Assembly: GCF_000499845.2 (NCBI RefSeq)
Contig: NC_023749.2
Location: forward strand, 17,482,681 to 17,546,680
Length of the DNA: 64,000 nucleotides
Reading direction: 5' to 3'
Source of the DNA: Phaseolus vulgaris
Lineage: Eukaryota > Streptophyta > Magnoliopsida > Fabales > Fabaceae
Both the position numbers and the translations under genes were made by a program. This document shows, one piece after another, positions 8,890 to 20,545 of the stretch; the first letter of the stretch is position 1; each line of letters opens with the position of its first letter. The notes under the pieces are model-generated. The model was not told the DNA's origin. It did not search any database and was given only the letters and a program-made list of their open reading frames with translations.

Positions 8890-10934
8890 TTTCGGCTTCC
8901 ACTGCAGCCAGGGAGAGACGGAGGATCTTACAATTTAATTCAATTTCAGGGTGGTGTCAATTTAATAAGTGATTTTTAGCTTACATTATATCTAGGTTTT
9001 ATAACTACAAGAAAATGCACTAGCAGCTACCATACATTTGTGTAAACCTAGCGGGGACGTTTTTTCCATCGGCCAAATCTAAAAATCGATGAAATATTTT
9101 TTTTTCGTGGTAGTCCAATGCATTTCGGACACACGAAGAGAATAAGAAAAAAATTAAAATTAATTTTGCGTCGCTCATACCATTGACGTCTAATTTAAGT
9201 TGTGTGTCGGTCTGATCAATAATAAGTTTAAAAAACAAAATATGTTGTATCAGCGGGTTCGAGGCATTGGTATATTTAATATTTTATTTTTTAAAATTTA
9301 TTTAATTTATATTATTTTAATATATTTTGAATTTTGAATTATTTTTTTATTTTTAATTTTATTATGGATTGATTTATATTAAATTATTTTTATTTAATAT
9401 TGTAATAAATATTTTAATTTTGAATATTTTCATATAAATTAGTTAAATTAAATTTCTTAAATTGATTAAGTGTTTGATTCTAAAATTATTTAAATAAACT
9501 ATCATAAAAAGTTTAGAAAGAATTGAAAAATGTAGAAAATAATAATTGAGTAAAAAAATACGTATTTAAATTTTGTAAATGTTATATAAAATTTACATAA
9601 ATTTAGGAATATAAATTTAACATGGAGTAATTAATTAATCTAAAATTTAATAAATGTATTTAAAAATAGAGAGTCAATTTTATCATAAAATTTGAAAGTA
9701 AACTTAAAAAAAGAAACATTGAGATAAAACTTTTGATTAGTAACTTAAATAAATTTAAATTTCATATCTCTATAATGGATGAATGAAATGGTGTTTTCCT
9801 TTGATATCCATTGTGATCTAAAAGATGTTACTTCTCATAAATGAAGCATAAGATCTTCTTAAAGATTTATTGACAATGTATATAATACAAACATTAAGAC
9901 TAAGTGTGAGTGAGTAACTTATTCTTAATTCTTAGATTAATACAATTCTCAAAGTGTCCCAAACTTGACCACATGTTCTATAAATGCAAATTGAATATAT
10001 AACAAAAATATTCTTTAATTATTGGACCTCTTCTCCATTTTCTTATGGAGGAAGATGTGACTAATCTAGAATATAAGTGTATTTTTACAAGCAACCATTT
10101 AGGACATACCATGCAATAATGAAATTTTTTAATTTAAATATAGTAATAGTAATAAAAGAAATAAACAAAAAGAAAACATGAATTCTTATACTTATTTGAA
10201 TATGATCTCCAAAAGAAACTGATGTTTCCAACTGAAGAACATAATAATGTAGTACGTTTTGAGTCACGAGATGACGCATCTGCAATATTCCATATAAGTG
10301 CATTATAATATAGTTTCACAATGCACTGAAGAACAAATTCATAGATTTAGCTTCTTTTTACTGTATGTCATTAACCTTGTATTAAGCAACATAAATGTTG
10401 TACCACGTAAAACAATCATCATTGCATGAATAATAGGTCTTTGACATTGCATGAATTTTTGATAATTTTACTAGACTTAGTTCTTAATAAATGTAACATA
10501 TATAACTCCATTTCGATTGGGTCCGGTATAGAATGAACTTAGAATCATGGAATAGACTTGATCATCAGATTTTGGATAATAAGTTCATAACCATATCCCA
10601 TTGCTATTTTGGGTGGAGCATATGTACTTGTTTTTTATTGCAGTTAGTAAGGTAAGAGTTGAACTAAGAACTAGATTGTAAAGGCTAAAAGAGGGTATCC
10701 TGAGAAATTTCAATAATAGGATTCATTGATATTCTTAGTAGTAGATGCGATCACACATACAATTATACTTAATTTGATGGAATTGTTTGATCTGAAAGGG
10801 AACCTTTTTTTCAATATCGCACCTTAAGAGTTATTTCTAGGTTTTGTCAAAACATTAATAAATTGATTACTTTTAGATAATAGTATATAGAAAAGGATAA
10901 ATGGTTTTCCAAACCAAAGTTTAATTGAATTATG
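8890..10934. other. AT-rich DNA with a possible CACTA-type end near 9006
   Basis: Bases just above 8889 may be the former 5' UTR of the RPL14 copy. At 9006 the string CTACAAGAAAATGCACTAGC resembles the CACTACAAGAAAA terminus of CACTA transposons, but the first bases are AA rather than CA. The rest is AT-rich with no convincing gene. Confidence 0.4.
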
Positions 10935-11090
10935 TATTTATTGTTGTATAAATTAAATTAACTTTTTGTTGTATAAATTAAATTAATTTTTTGTTATATA
11001 AATTACATTAAATTTTTGGTATAAATTAAATTAATTTTTTTGTATAAATTAATATTTTTTGTATAAATTAAATTATTTTTTTTATATATA
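10935..11090. repeat. AT-rich tandem repeat, about 6 units of 25-30 bp
   Basis: Repeated TTTTTGTTGTATAAATTAAA-like units with small length changes, passing into plain TA-rich sequence at the right end. Confidence 0.75.
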
Positions 11091-11159
11091 TTTCAATTTA
11101 TTAAGATTTAATTAAAATGGTGAATTAAATATGTATTAAATTAATTTTCTTTTATATAA

Positions 11160-11580
11160 GTAAGGGTTGACATCGGTCAGCCGACGCAAAATGCGCTTCC
11201 ATCTATGCGGTCGACACATACAGTATGCTATTTAAATAGAAATTTTGTTGCCTCGCCCTCAGCTTCCCTCTTTCCCCAAATTAAGAAAACCTAATTTTTT
11301 CTCATTCGCATTTCGCTGCCCCTCCGTCTCTCATTGTCACTACTCCGACATTGTTCATCGTCGGTGTGTTCATGTTCATGCTCCGGTTGTCTTCTCTTCT
11401 TATATTTTGTTCTTCTTCTTCTCCATTTCGGCTCCAAGTTTTTTTGGTCTTCTTCATTTCAACTTCATCCTTCACCGTCGTTGTTCCACAAAGTTCAACT
11501 TCACCTCCTACTCCACCATGTTTAGCTTCCAATGCCTTCACCATCATTACTCCAACGCCATTCATCTGAGGTAAACTTTT
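11160..11580 (+). other. Possible 5' end of the CACTA transcription unit
   Basis: GC-richer than its surroundings. It starts with CATCGGTCAGCCGACGC and GCGGTCGAC, short inverted GTCGAC/CCGACG-type motifs like CACTA subterminal DNA, then a TATA-like TTTAAATAG at about 11230 followed by pyrimidine-rich leader-like sequence. Short ORFs here look like nothing known. The link to the transposase fragments downstream is inference. Confidence 0.35.
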
Positions 11581-12061
11581 AAAATTTCAGAATTTTTGAT
11601 TAATTTTATTTTTGTGATTACTTTTGTGTGAATGTATATGATTGTGCTTTAGTTTATATGAATGATATTTTGCAAACATAATTTTGTTTTGATAATAAAA
11701 AAATCAAAAATTGTTATGGAACACCTTGAAAGCTTATGTGGGTGAAAGTGGGGAAGAAGTAAATTGTTGTGCGTGTACAAAATTATCTACAAAATGTTAA
11801 TTTTAATTTTACTAAAACTGAATTACTAAATAGGATTCAAGGTTTCAATTTGATTAAGACTAATTTAATAGGATATGAAGGTTAAAGTTTTCTTAAAAAA
11901 AGAAATAGAAATGAGAATAAAAGGAAAAGTAATTAATAAAAGGAAAGGTAATTAATAAAAGAAGTGTTATTTTTTTAAAAAAGAAATTTATTACTGTTTA
12001 AAAATAATTTAGGAAATTGTGTTTTTAATTTTTTTTCATTTAATATCTTGTAATAAACTAC
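11581..12061. other. AT-rich spacer, no gene seen
   Basis: Low-complexity AT-rich sequence between the leader-like region and the minisatellite; possibly intron of the decayed transposon gene. Confidence 0.45.
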
Positions 12062-12790
12062 ATTGTATAAATTAAATAAGGGCGGTATAGAGTGAAAGTG
12101 ATAGGAAGCATAATGGACTCGTATTTTTTCATTAATATGTTGCAAATAGTGAACTGGTCGGTGTAGAAAACAAATAGCAACTGCATAATTATAGTCTTGG
12201 ACAACAGAATGGACCCATGTTTTTCGAGAAAATGTTACAAATAGTAATGTGGGGGATGTATAAACTAAATAGGGGCTGCATAGAATAAAAGTCATGGCAG
12301 CATAGACTAAAAGTGATAAGCAGCATAACGGGTCCATGTTTTTCATATTAATATGTTGGAAATAGTGATGTAGGGGTGTATAAAATAAATAGGGGCTTCA
12401 TAGAATAAAAGTGAAGGGAAGCAGAATAGGTCCATGTTTTTCATTAATATGTTACAAATAGTGAACTGGTGCGTGTAGAAAACATATAGGGGTTGCATAG
12501 AGTAAAAGTCACGCAGTAGGATGGGCCCATGTTTTTCAAGAAAATGTTACAAATAGTGATATGGAGGCTGTATAAATTAAATAGGGGCTGCATAGAATAA
12601 AAGTGATCTGCAGCATAATGTGCCCATGTTTTTCATATTAATATGTTGGAAGTAGTGATGTGGGAAGTGTATAAAATAAATAGGGGCTGCATAGAGTAAA
12701 AGTGAAGGGCACCAGAATGGGCCCATGTTTTCCATTATTATGTTTCAAGTAGTGAACTAGTGGGTGTAGAAAACAAATTGGCCCAAGTTT
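12062..12790. repeat. Minisatellite with three-unit (ABC) higher-order pattern
   Basis: Seven units of about 87-119 bp share CCCATGTTTTTC, a TAGTGA core and AAATAGGGGCTGCATAGA. Unit anchors fall at about 12120, 12216, 12335, 12433, 12538, 12625 and 12724. Three subtypes alternate as A-B-C-A-B-C-A: A has CATTAATATGTT with GTGAACTGGT, B has GAGAAAATGTT or AAGAAAATGTT, C has CATATTAATATGTTGGAA. The higher-order period is about 290-322 bp. Confidence 0.85.
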
Positions 12791-12969
12791 CAAATAACTA
12801 AAATATTTTTAAAATTGTGATAGATAAAAAATTAATTAAGAGAGTAAATTTATTTAATTTGTATATGTACGCGTTAAATGAAATTACGATCTATCAATTA
12901 TGATGTATGAATTATGGTGTTTATACGTCCACGTTAAATGAAATCACGATGTATGTATTACGATGTATG

Positions 12970-13600
12970 TATCACAGATGCCATGACTGAGGAGGACAAA
13001 CTAAAATGGTGGACTGACTTTAAGGTAATTTAAATTTTTAATTACAATTTCATGCAAATCAACGAAAATGGGAAAAATGAAACGAAATATTTTTTCCTTT
13101 TTAACAGAGTAGAGTCACTTGGGCACCTCAGGATGAGTGACAGATTAAAAAGGTCTATGAGTATAAAGTCAAAAAAACGACTTTGTGACATGTTGACCAA
13201 AGTCAGGGCACAACCTACTTGGATAGGCGAGCAGGCATGAGTTGAGCTTCTGAACTATTGGGATACACAAAAGTTCAAAGATAAATCAACACTGAATAAA
13301 GTGAATAGGACTTCAGCTCGTGGTGGAGCATTGCACTCCACAAGTCAAAAATCACATAAAGATATTGCAGTAACCTTGATAAGTACTCGTCATTGTCTTA
13401 CATGGAATTGATTTTACATTTGCAACATATACTGCTTCTAATTGTACAACATTATTAGGAACGTCAATATGGTTGTCCCCTTGAACCTGATGAACTATTT
13501 ATGCCCACACAAACAAGAAGGGTGATTGGGTCGATACTCATGCTCGTGAAACTTATATAAGTTATTGTTCTAAGTTTTTTTAAATTTTTACTTTAATTTC
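12970..13600 (+). pseudogene. CACTA (Ptta/En/Spm-type) transposon protein remnant, 5' part
   Basis: Pieces in several frames match the plant Transposase_24-type protein: DKLKWWTDF, RVTWAPQDE with an in-frame stop and then QIKKVYEYK, a basic KRLCDMLTKVR segment, NRTSARGGALHS, and YGCPLEPDELFMPTHT-like followed by GDWVDTHARETY. The usual family order (a W-rich block, an N-R-x-S block, a D-E-L-F/H-T block, then a DW(V)D block) is preserved. Likely introns and at least two frameshifts break it. The C-terminal part continues at about 16595, beyond the truncated CRM element. Confidence 0.7.
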
Positions 13601-13705
13601 ATAACATTTCCATCACCTAATGACCTATGTGGGAAAACTGTTATGAGAGCTTGAGGACCCTTCAAGTAAATATTTCTCATGACTCTAGCACCGATGTAAT
13701 TCATC
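13601..13705 (-). other. Junction segment of unknown origin
   Basis: Joins the CACTA remnant to the broken edge of the CRM copy. On the minus strand it is open (NYIGARVMRNIYLKGP) in frame with the gag fragment, which looks like coding sequence from some other element; I cannot name it. It may be filler DNA from repair. Confidence 0.35.
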
Positions 13706-14133
13706 GAGTTCCAAGAGTCCACGGGAGGACCCTTGTGATAGATAATGTCCTTTACAATTTCATGCCACCATTTCTTGGCATAATCACTAAACTCTAGGGT
13801 GGCTAGCTTAAGCTTATGCTCATCTTGGATCTCATGGATCTCAAATATTTGTTCACACTTAGCCTCCCAATCTAAATATACATTAGGATCACTAGAGCCA
13901 TTAAAACAAGGAAGCTTGACCAAAGGAAGCCTAGACTTTGCATCTTGATAGAAGCCATTGCCGTAGTGATGTCTTTCCCCTTGATGATGATCTCTTTGTC
14001 CATGGAATTGGGGTGGAGTTCTCCTTCTCTTATGCTCATCTTCACGGCCAAAATCATTTGAAGAGGCTCTTGTTGAAGGTCTATGATGCTCATCATGGAT
14101 TGAAGGAGATGGTCTAGCTTGTTGCACCTCCAT
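13706..14133 (-). pseudogene. CRM-like gag, N-terminal fragment
   Basis: Starts at Met 14133 (MEVQQARPSP), has a polar, His/Arg-rich N-terminus, then the gag domain from KLPCFNGSSDPNVYLDWEAK through EFSDYAKKWWHEIV. Truncated just after DSWNS. Gag forms the particle shell; this fragment cannot. The match to 42340-42665 is close over the shared part, so it can serve as reference for the deleted start of that copy. Confidence 0.82.
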
Positions 14134-15479
14134 CTTTTACAATTTCTCTTCCAAGCGTCTAATGGTTCTTTGTGCTTCATGTAATTCACCAAGGATTGAA
14201 GCTTTGGAAGGAGAATTCTGCTTGTAGGACGCATCACTTGAAAAGCCAGCCATTTGTAATTCAAAAACAGAAAACACACAAAAACAGTAAACAAGTCAAG
14301 AAACAAAAAATTAGCAAAATCAGTGAGTGTTTCAAGCAAACTGCCGAAGTGAATTTAGGCAGAAAAATTTAGGTCACTCTCAAAGAAATAATGTCCTTGC
14401 ACCAATCTGATCTTGAGGCCTTGGAATCCTCAAATGAAAGATGTCAAAGCAAGCACACCAATCTTCAAAGCCAACCACCACAAAACCAAAGAAGCAAGAA
14501 AGACAAACAAGAAAAAGTATAAGCAAAGAAAGGCTAGAACAAAAGGAAAACTAGATGTTTGACAAACTCAAAGATTAATGAACAAAAGACAAGCAAGAAA
14601 ATTAAAGAACTCAATGAGAAAGTAGGCACACAAAAGAATACTTAAAGAAAAGCACTAGAGTAGATGAAGAAAACAAAAAAATTAGCTATTGGAAAATATT
14701 TTTTATGCAAACTGTGCTTGATGTTCACTGATTTAACTGGAATGATATAGAGCGAACTGGATTATGAAAATTAAACCATAGAAACTTCAAGATGTTAACT
14801 CAATAATGGCACTGGAATCACTTAAAAACAGTAAGCCAATTAATTGAGATAAATTTTTCAAAAATCGCTGCCAGATTACCGGATTTTTTTCCGGCAGAAA
14901 GTACACTTTTTGTATTTTATTTATCATTTTTTGTGTACTTTGAATTTTTGAATAATTCTTTTTTCTACTCTTTTCTAACACTTTGAATATCACAAATCCA
15001 GAATTTCAGAATTTTCCAGTGAGAATCAATTGCAATAAGGAAAAACAGTAAGCACTTTTCAGAAAAACAGAGGAATCCTAAGAGGAATGAAAAACAGAAT
15101 TATGAACTAGCAAAGACATAATGGAAAATGATGTATAGGAACTTGTATAGGTCTAGAATACAAGTATGAACTCAATCCAAAACAGAAAATGCACAAAGGA
15201 TCAATATCAAATTCAGAAAATTATATGACACTAAAGCAAGAAACAACAAAAGCAATCAAAGTACTCCTAGAAGTGATGACAATTATGGAAAAACAAGACT
15301 AAGACAAAACTTGTATGGATTCAAAAAGGAAAATACTCAAACATATGATAGGCACAAAATTAAAACAGCAAGCAATACTCAAATAAGCCTAAAACAGAAC
15401 CTTAAATTGCAAGAAAATGAAAGAGCTCTTGAAATTAAAGTGCTACACAACTCAAAAATGAAACAAGAACACACTTAAA
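14134..15479 (-). other. CRM leader region (5' UTR)
   Basis: A-rich on the plus strand, no ORF. Matches 42680-43763 of the other copy with few differences, so it is the untranslated leader between PBS and gag. Confidence 0.75.
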
Positions 15480-15493
15480 CTCTTGATACCACA

Positions 15494-16540
15494 TGATGTG
15501 ATTCCAATAGCAAAGAAGAGAATGATTCTTGACATTCTTAGGAATCAACTTGAGTTGGACAATTGTTAGGCACTTTTTCTTAGAATTGGATCAATGTTCT
15601 AAGTCAAGAACTCACCAAAACTAGCACCAAATCCAAACTCATATGGAAGTTCCTCATATTGTCAAATTGAACCAACAAAAAGAGGTAAAAAATCAAAAGC
15701 ACCGAATAGAATTGAACAAGAACTAATATGAACCGAACAAAATGAAATCAAAAGCAAGAAAACTGAAAAGGCAAGCTGGAAAATGAAATGCACCGAACCA
15801 AAAACAGAGAAGAAGAAGAACAGCTGCTGGAAACAGAAAATAACCGAACCAAAACTCAAGAACACAAGCTAAACTTGAACAATTGAAAGAGAAGGAAGGA
15901 AGGAGAAAAGAATGCTCATGAAGATGGATGTAAGGTTGGATGATCACGTCACTAGAAGGATGGTTGCTCCTAGATGAGTGTGCTGCCGCCACTTGAGGAC
16001 ATCATGGATCCTTCAAGATAAGACTAGAGAAGAAGGCTCAAAAGCTCTCCAATGCTCTCTCAAAAATTGAGTATAGTTTCTTTAGTCTAAATTCAAATCT
16101 GAAATGTACAAGGGCAACACCTATATTTATAGCCTAAGGTGCTGAAAAATCAAACTAAGAGAATTCAAAATTCCCTCCTAAAAGAAGCTAAAACCGGTGC
16201 CTAAACAAGACATGAGGAAGGTGTGATCCCTTCTCTCACTTGGCACCTCCTTATTTACTTCTACACCTATCTACTAATACACCCCCCTCCTAAAGCTCCT
16301 AACTAAAGACTAAAAGATGCTATAACAATAGAGGTTTCTAATGTTTCCCTCTAAGCACCTTCAACCAAAGAAATTACAAAAAGAGAAAATAATTGTCCCT
16401 TAGCTCCTAAAGCTTTGAACATGCTTCTTGTAAGCCTTTGAGGTGGGCTTTGACCTCCATGGGCGTCCTCTATTTGCGCCTCTACCTCTTCTTGATCTTG
16501 TTAATTGGCCCCCATGTCCACTTGAGCTTGATCTCCATCA
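15494..16540 (-). repeat. CRM-like 5' LTR (1047 bp)
   Basis: Plus strand starts TGATGTGATTCCAATAGC and ends GATCTCCATCA. The PBS (minus TGGTATCAAGAG, 15480-15491) lies two bases inside. Clearly related to the LTRs at 37432 and 43778. Confidence 0.9.
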
Positions 16541-16594
16541 CATGTCCATCAAGTTGATCCAGCAAAAAAGCTTCAAACTTGGAATGAATCAACC

Positions 16595-16885
16595 AGAGGA
16601 AAGAGTAGAGTTCGAGTGTATGGTACAACAGACTTGGCTGCTAACTTCCGCCAAGGAGTCTCTTCCCTCACTCAACCCTCTATTTCGGGCACTTCACAAT
16701 CTGATCAGTTGACTAAAAATCAACAACTCCGTGCAAAATTTAATATGTGGGGTGAAAAGTATGCACACTTAGAGGATGAAATGAAGGTAATAAAGGAACA
16801 ACTTGTCTTAGTGTTGCAACGTGACAATGCTTCCACTAACACAAGTCAATTATGCCACCAATATGATCCACAACACGATGACTAA
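16595..16885 (+). pseudogene. CACTA transposon protein remnant, C-terminal part
   Basis: Continues the 12970-13600 protein: a short YGTTDLAANFRQG block, a Ser/Gln-rich stretch and a coiled-coil tail with LEDEMKVIKEQLVLVLQR, ending at the stop at 16885. Plant Transposase_24 proteins typically end in such a coiled coil. Separated from the first part by the truncated CRM element. Confidence 0.65.
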
Positions 16886-17339
16886 CCTCTCCTTTAAAGT
16901 GCATCACAAACTGTAAGTTTTATTATTTTACATTTTTATTATATACTAAATATTTTAGTTATTTACATTTAGTTATTCACATTGTTTGTATTATTTTTAC
17001 AGGTTTTTACATATCACATCACTACTATTTCTACTTCATGGAATGCATTTTATATTTTCATTTGCACTCTTTTTATGTAATTGTATTATCGAACATTTTA
17101 AGTTTTAGTACTTTTAGTTAATTTCTAAAGTACGATTTTATTTTATGGTTTATTTTAATTATAAGTTTTATTTTATGTATTAATATTTAGTTTGAATGAT
17201 TTGGATCAATGAAATTATCTAAATAACTTTGTTTAACTATTTGGATGATTTTTCTATAGTGAATGTGAATGATGGGGATTTTTTTATTTTGAATTGTGAA
17301 TTTGATTGGGATTTGTTATTCTATAGCTGTTACAGGTAA
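16886..17339. other. AT-rich flank, no gene seen
   Basis: Probably 3' UTR or subterminal DNA of the CACTA remnant. I looked for the inverted partner of the terminus at 9006 and did not find it before the LINE begins. Confidence 0.45.
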
Positions 17340-17722
17340 AAATGGCTAGAACAAAAAAAAAATGTTCTTTTAAACCATTAATGTGTCGGTCAAGCCTACG
17401 CAAACAATTTTTAATTTTTTTTGCTACCATTTATGCATTGACCAAGTCACACACAAGTTTTTTTTTCTTAAGTTATGCGTCAGACATTACGTCGGCCATA
17501 CATGTTGTTGATGAAGCTAAAAAGATGGATTTTTCTAGTTTATGGCTTGAATGTGATTCTACCTTGGTTTGTGTTCCATTTACTGCTAGGACTAACATTC
17601 CTTGATTTCTTCATAATAGGTGGAACATTTGCCTTGATTTTTGTGGGAAAATCTGATTTAAGATTTCTCACATTTTTCGTGAAGGCAATGCATGTGCTGA
17701 CAAGCTTGCTAACTTAGGGTTT
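17340..17722 (+). pseudogene. LINE (L1-type) C-terminal RNase H remnant, left part
   Basis: Plus-strand fragments in more than one frame show the plant LINE RNase H signature: an LWLECDSTLV block around the catalytic Asp, NRWNICLDF, and HIFREGNACADKLANLGF just before the solo LTR. A stop follows the T-N-I-P of the first frame. RT and endonuclease are absent, as in a 5'-truncated copy. The 3' end continues at 19505. Confidence 0.8.
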
Positions 17723-19504
17723 TGTTCTCGTCGGTTGACTCAGCCGCCGTTGACTTCAAAGGGTAGCTCCTCCTATCTCCTGGTGGTTTTCGCTTTCTCC
17801 TTGGGTAGCTGAGAGTGGCTCCGTTGAAACAGAGGGGTGCCTACCTGTTGATTGCACTCCGACGATCAAGTCAGTACTGGGTTAAGAAATAGTAAAGTAT
17901 GTAAAGCAGTCTCAGTCTTAGAAATGGCGTACCTTTTCCAAGGTTCTTACCACCCTTTATATAGGTTGTATCTAGGTCAACTCTGTGTCTCACGAGGATC
18001 TTTTCTTTAGTGGAATTAGGGTTACTGGTGAGGGCTCTTGTGATGCATTGGACAAGCTTAGCACAGCCGCGACACAAGACTAACCTGATATGATTCCAAT
18101 AGCAAGATAGAGATGTTTCATAGTCATTATATGGAATCAACTTGAGTTGGAATATGATTAGGCACTTTTCAAGAATTGGATCAATGTTCTTAACATTCAA
18201 GAACTCACCAAAACACAAGTAACCAAGCCAAACTCATGTAGAAACCCATTTCTTGACAAATGAGCCGATTGAAATGCACAAGAAAGCAAAGGAACCGATT
18301 AAAACTAACTAGAAATCAATTGGACCGAACAAAACCATGAAAGACAGCATTTGAACCGATTAAAACAGTAAAGAAATGAGATGAACCGAACAAAACAAGA
18401 TAAGAACCAAAAGAACCGAACAAAAGTGCAAGAAAAGCCTAAGACATGTTTATAGAGTTTATAAGGACATGGAAATGGATGAATAAGATGGAAAAGAGAA
18501 GGAAACTTATGTGGTTGGAGTTCTTGGAGATGAACACGCCACTTGAAGGATGTTAGGCTTCAAGATGAGTGTAGATGCCGCCACTTAGGTTCCAAGATGC
18601 ACTCAAGATAAGACTAGAAGAGGAGAAGACAAATCTCACTCACCCAATCACCAATTTGGGAGAGTTTCGGTAGTTATAAAATCAATTCTGTATTTAGAAG
18701 GACCCAAGCCCTCCTTACATAGGAAGAGGACCGGTCATGAAGTACAAGAAGCTATCCAAAAGGTCCCTTGCAAATCTCTCACTTTCTAGCGCCTAAAGTG
18801 AGTGATGAAGGGTCAACTACTAGAAAGTTCTAAAACTAATATCTAAAGATGCTTCAACATAAGAGGTATCTTTAGGTTTCCCTCTTAGCACCTTTCCTAA
18901 AAACTATATTTAAGTATTATTTACAAATTGAAAGAAACTATAAAGAGAGATATTAATTGAAGCCCATTCTTGAAAGCTTGTAGTCTTCTTTGGCTTTAAG
19001 CTTGGTCCTCTCTTTATTTAATTCTTCTTTAAGTTTTGAGAAGACTAGAAGGAAGAACTTCAAATGTGTGGGTGAATGACCTCTTCCTCCATTGGTAGAA
19101 TCCTCTCTTATTTGATCTCTATCATTACCTCTTCTGGAGTGCAAAATCTTTAACAGTATGGCCGCCAGGGTACCAACTCATGTACCAGCGTTGCGGGGCT
19201 ATCTGTTTTATGGGTGCCCTAAGTATTCACGTGCCATGCATGCAGTCTATCCTTGGAAACCCTAACCCTAACGTGTCTTAACTCCTCCAAGGATTATTTA
19301 CTTGTGCTACACCTAAACGTGCTATACAAACCACATGCATGAACTTCTCTCGTGACTTGGGTCCCTCTTACATCTGGGTGATAACTCATTATTATTTTTG
19401 GGGCCCACCTATGTGGCCCATTAATGCGACCAGACATCCGATGTCCGATGTCGACGTTTGATGTCGACCCCTCCGAAGCCGATGTCCGAGGTCTGGCCAA
19501 TACA
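17723..19504 (-). mobile_element. Solo Tat-type LTR, TSD GGTTT, split by another LTR
   Basis: Plus strand begins TGTTCTCGTCGG and ends GGCCAATACA, with GGTTT on both sides (17718-17722 and 19505-19509). No internal region is present, so it is a solo LTR left by recombination between two LTRs. It matches the solo LTR at 29775-30514 in reverse orientation. The conserved Tat motif lies at 17854-17873. Removing the nested 18086-19124 LTR leaves about 740 bp, the size of the other copy. Confidence 0.9.
18086..19124 (-). mobile_element. Solo CRM-like LTR nested in the Tat solo LTR
   Basis: Plus strand TGATATGATTCCAATAGC to GATCTCTATCA, flanked by TAACC (18081-18085) and TTACC (19125-19129), a target duplication with one change. 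It belongs to the same subfamily as 45158-46139 and is more distant from the LTRs at 15494, 37432 and 43778. On the minus strand its first about 170 bases are open and read DRDQIRED...GRGHSPTHLKFF, comparable to the LTR-encoded tail of the CRM polyprotein. Confidence 0.9.
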
Positions 19505-19782
19505 GGTTTATTCATAGAGAATAATTTCACTGGTATAATGGGCTTCTATCTAGTCTATTCTTAGAGTTCTTTATCAATAGGTATAGATTACCTAAGTATT
19601 GCTTTTCTTAGGTTTTTTATATATGGGTTTTGCTCTAATCCTCCATATTTGCTTGTATTTCCTTTTTTTTTTTAATAATACTTTTTTCATGTGGTGGCAG
19701 ATGATTGTTGATACTTAAGGTATCAGCCTAACTGAAATGTCAAGTTCATAGTGATACCTAACATGATAGCTTTAAAAAAAAA
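19505..19782 (+). pseudogene. LINE 3' end with short poly(A)
   Basis: Resumes the LINE after the solo LTR: FHWYNGL, LEFFINRYRLP, a typical plant L1 C-terminus, then a 3' UTR with ATGTGGTGGCAGATGATTG and a run of about nine A at 19773-19781. Confidence 0.75.
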
Positions 19783-20545
19783 TGATTTGTTGAGTGAATT
19801 ATACCTAAAGCAAGACTTATAAAATTGAGTTGATCTCAACCCAAATTAAAGTTGATAGTCTACGTCTCCCTCATGAAACTTATACTGCATAAAGAATTAA
19901 ATTCTAATATTGAATTTGAATTTTTAATCAAACTTTATTATCTAAATAACAATTAAATGAAATAATTTAATAAGAATGTGCTAAAAGAATTCGGGCGTAT
20001 GCAGGAAAGAGAAATATTCTTCGAGAAATAAAATACTAAATGCTTGAAAGAAATACTAAATGTGACTTCAAAAATCTAATGACTAGAAATGTAAAGTCTT
20101 GATGAAAGATAAACGGTGAGTAGAAAGCTAAATAAACACTTAATGTAAAAGTGATTAAAACGAAAATGGAAAAAAGAAAATGAAAAATGCATTGAGGAAA
20201 ATGGAGGAAGAGTAAATCATTGAAGAATAATTCAAAGAAGAAAAACAATGGCAGAAATGTTAGGAATTTAATAAAGGAGTGTTAAGGACACATATTTTGA
20301 CATACTTTTTAAAACATTCTACATATTAGTTGAAATTTATATAAAAAATTAGAATAGGGAATTATTAAATAAGAAGTGATACCCACATTAATAATTTTTT
20401 AATCAATAAAATATACTTTAAGAAAACATATTCTAAATATTTAATTGGTTAATCAATATTTTTAACTAAAAAAATTAAAAGTATAATACAATTTTATTTC
20501 ATTCAAATAATATAATAAAAAAAATTAATGTTTTAAATTACTTTT
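19783..20545. other. AT-rich spacer, no gene seen
   Basis: No convincing ORF or repeat. It ends with CTTTT (20541-20545), the left target-site copy of the next LTR. Confidence 0.55.

Larger units (their letters stand above)
13706..16540 (-). mobile_element. Truncated CRM-like gypsy element (5' LTR, leader, start of gag)
   Basis: Same family as the element at 37432-44822. From right to left: 5' LTR, PBS (15480-15491), leader, and gag up to about residue 140, where homology stops at 13706. The 3' LTR and pol are gone. It keeps the gag start that the longer copy has lost. Confidence 0.85.

Noticed and set aside
12062..12790. CRISPR-like array
   Set aside because: Units are about 100 bp, diverged and without unique spacers, in a plant genome; it is a minisatellite.
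17288..17340. Target duplication for the LINE
   Set aside because: GATTTGTT occurs at about 17311 and after the poly(A) at 19783, but 8 AT-rich bases at an uncertain 5' border are not enough.
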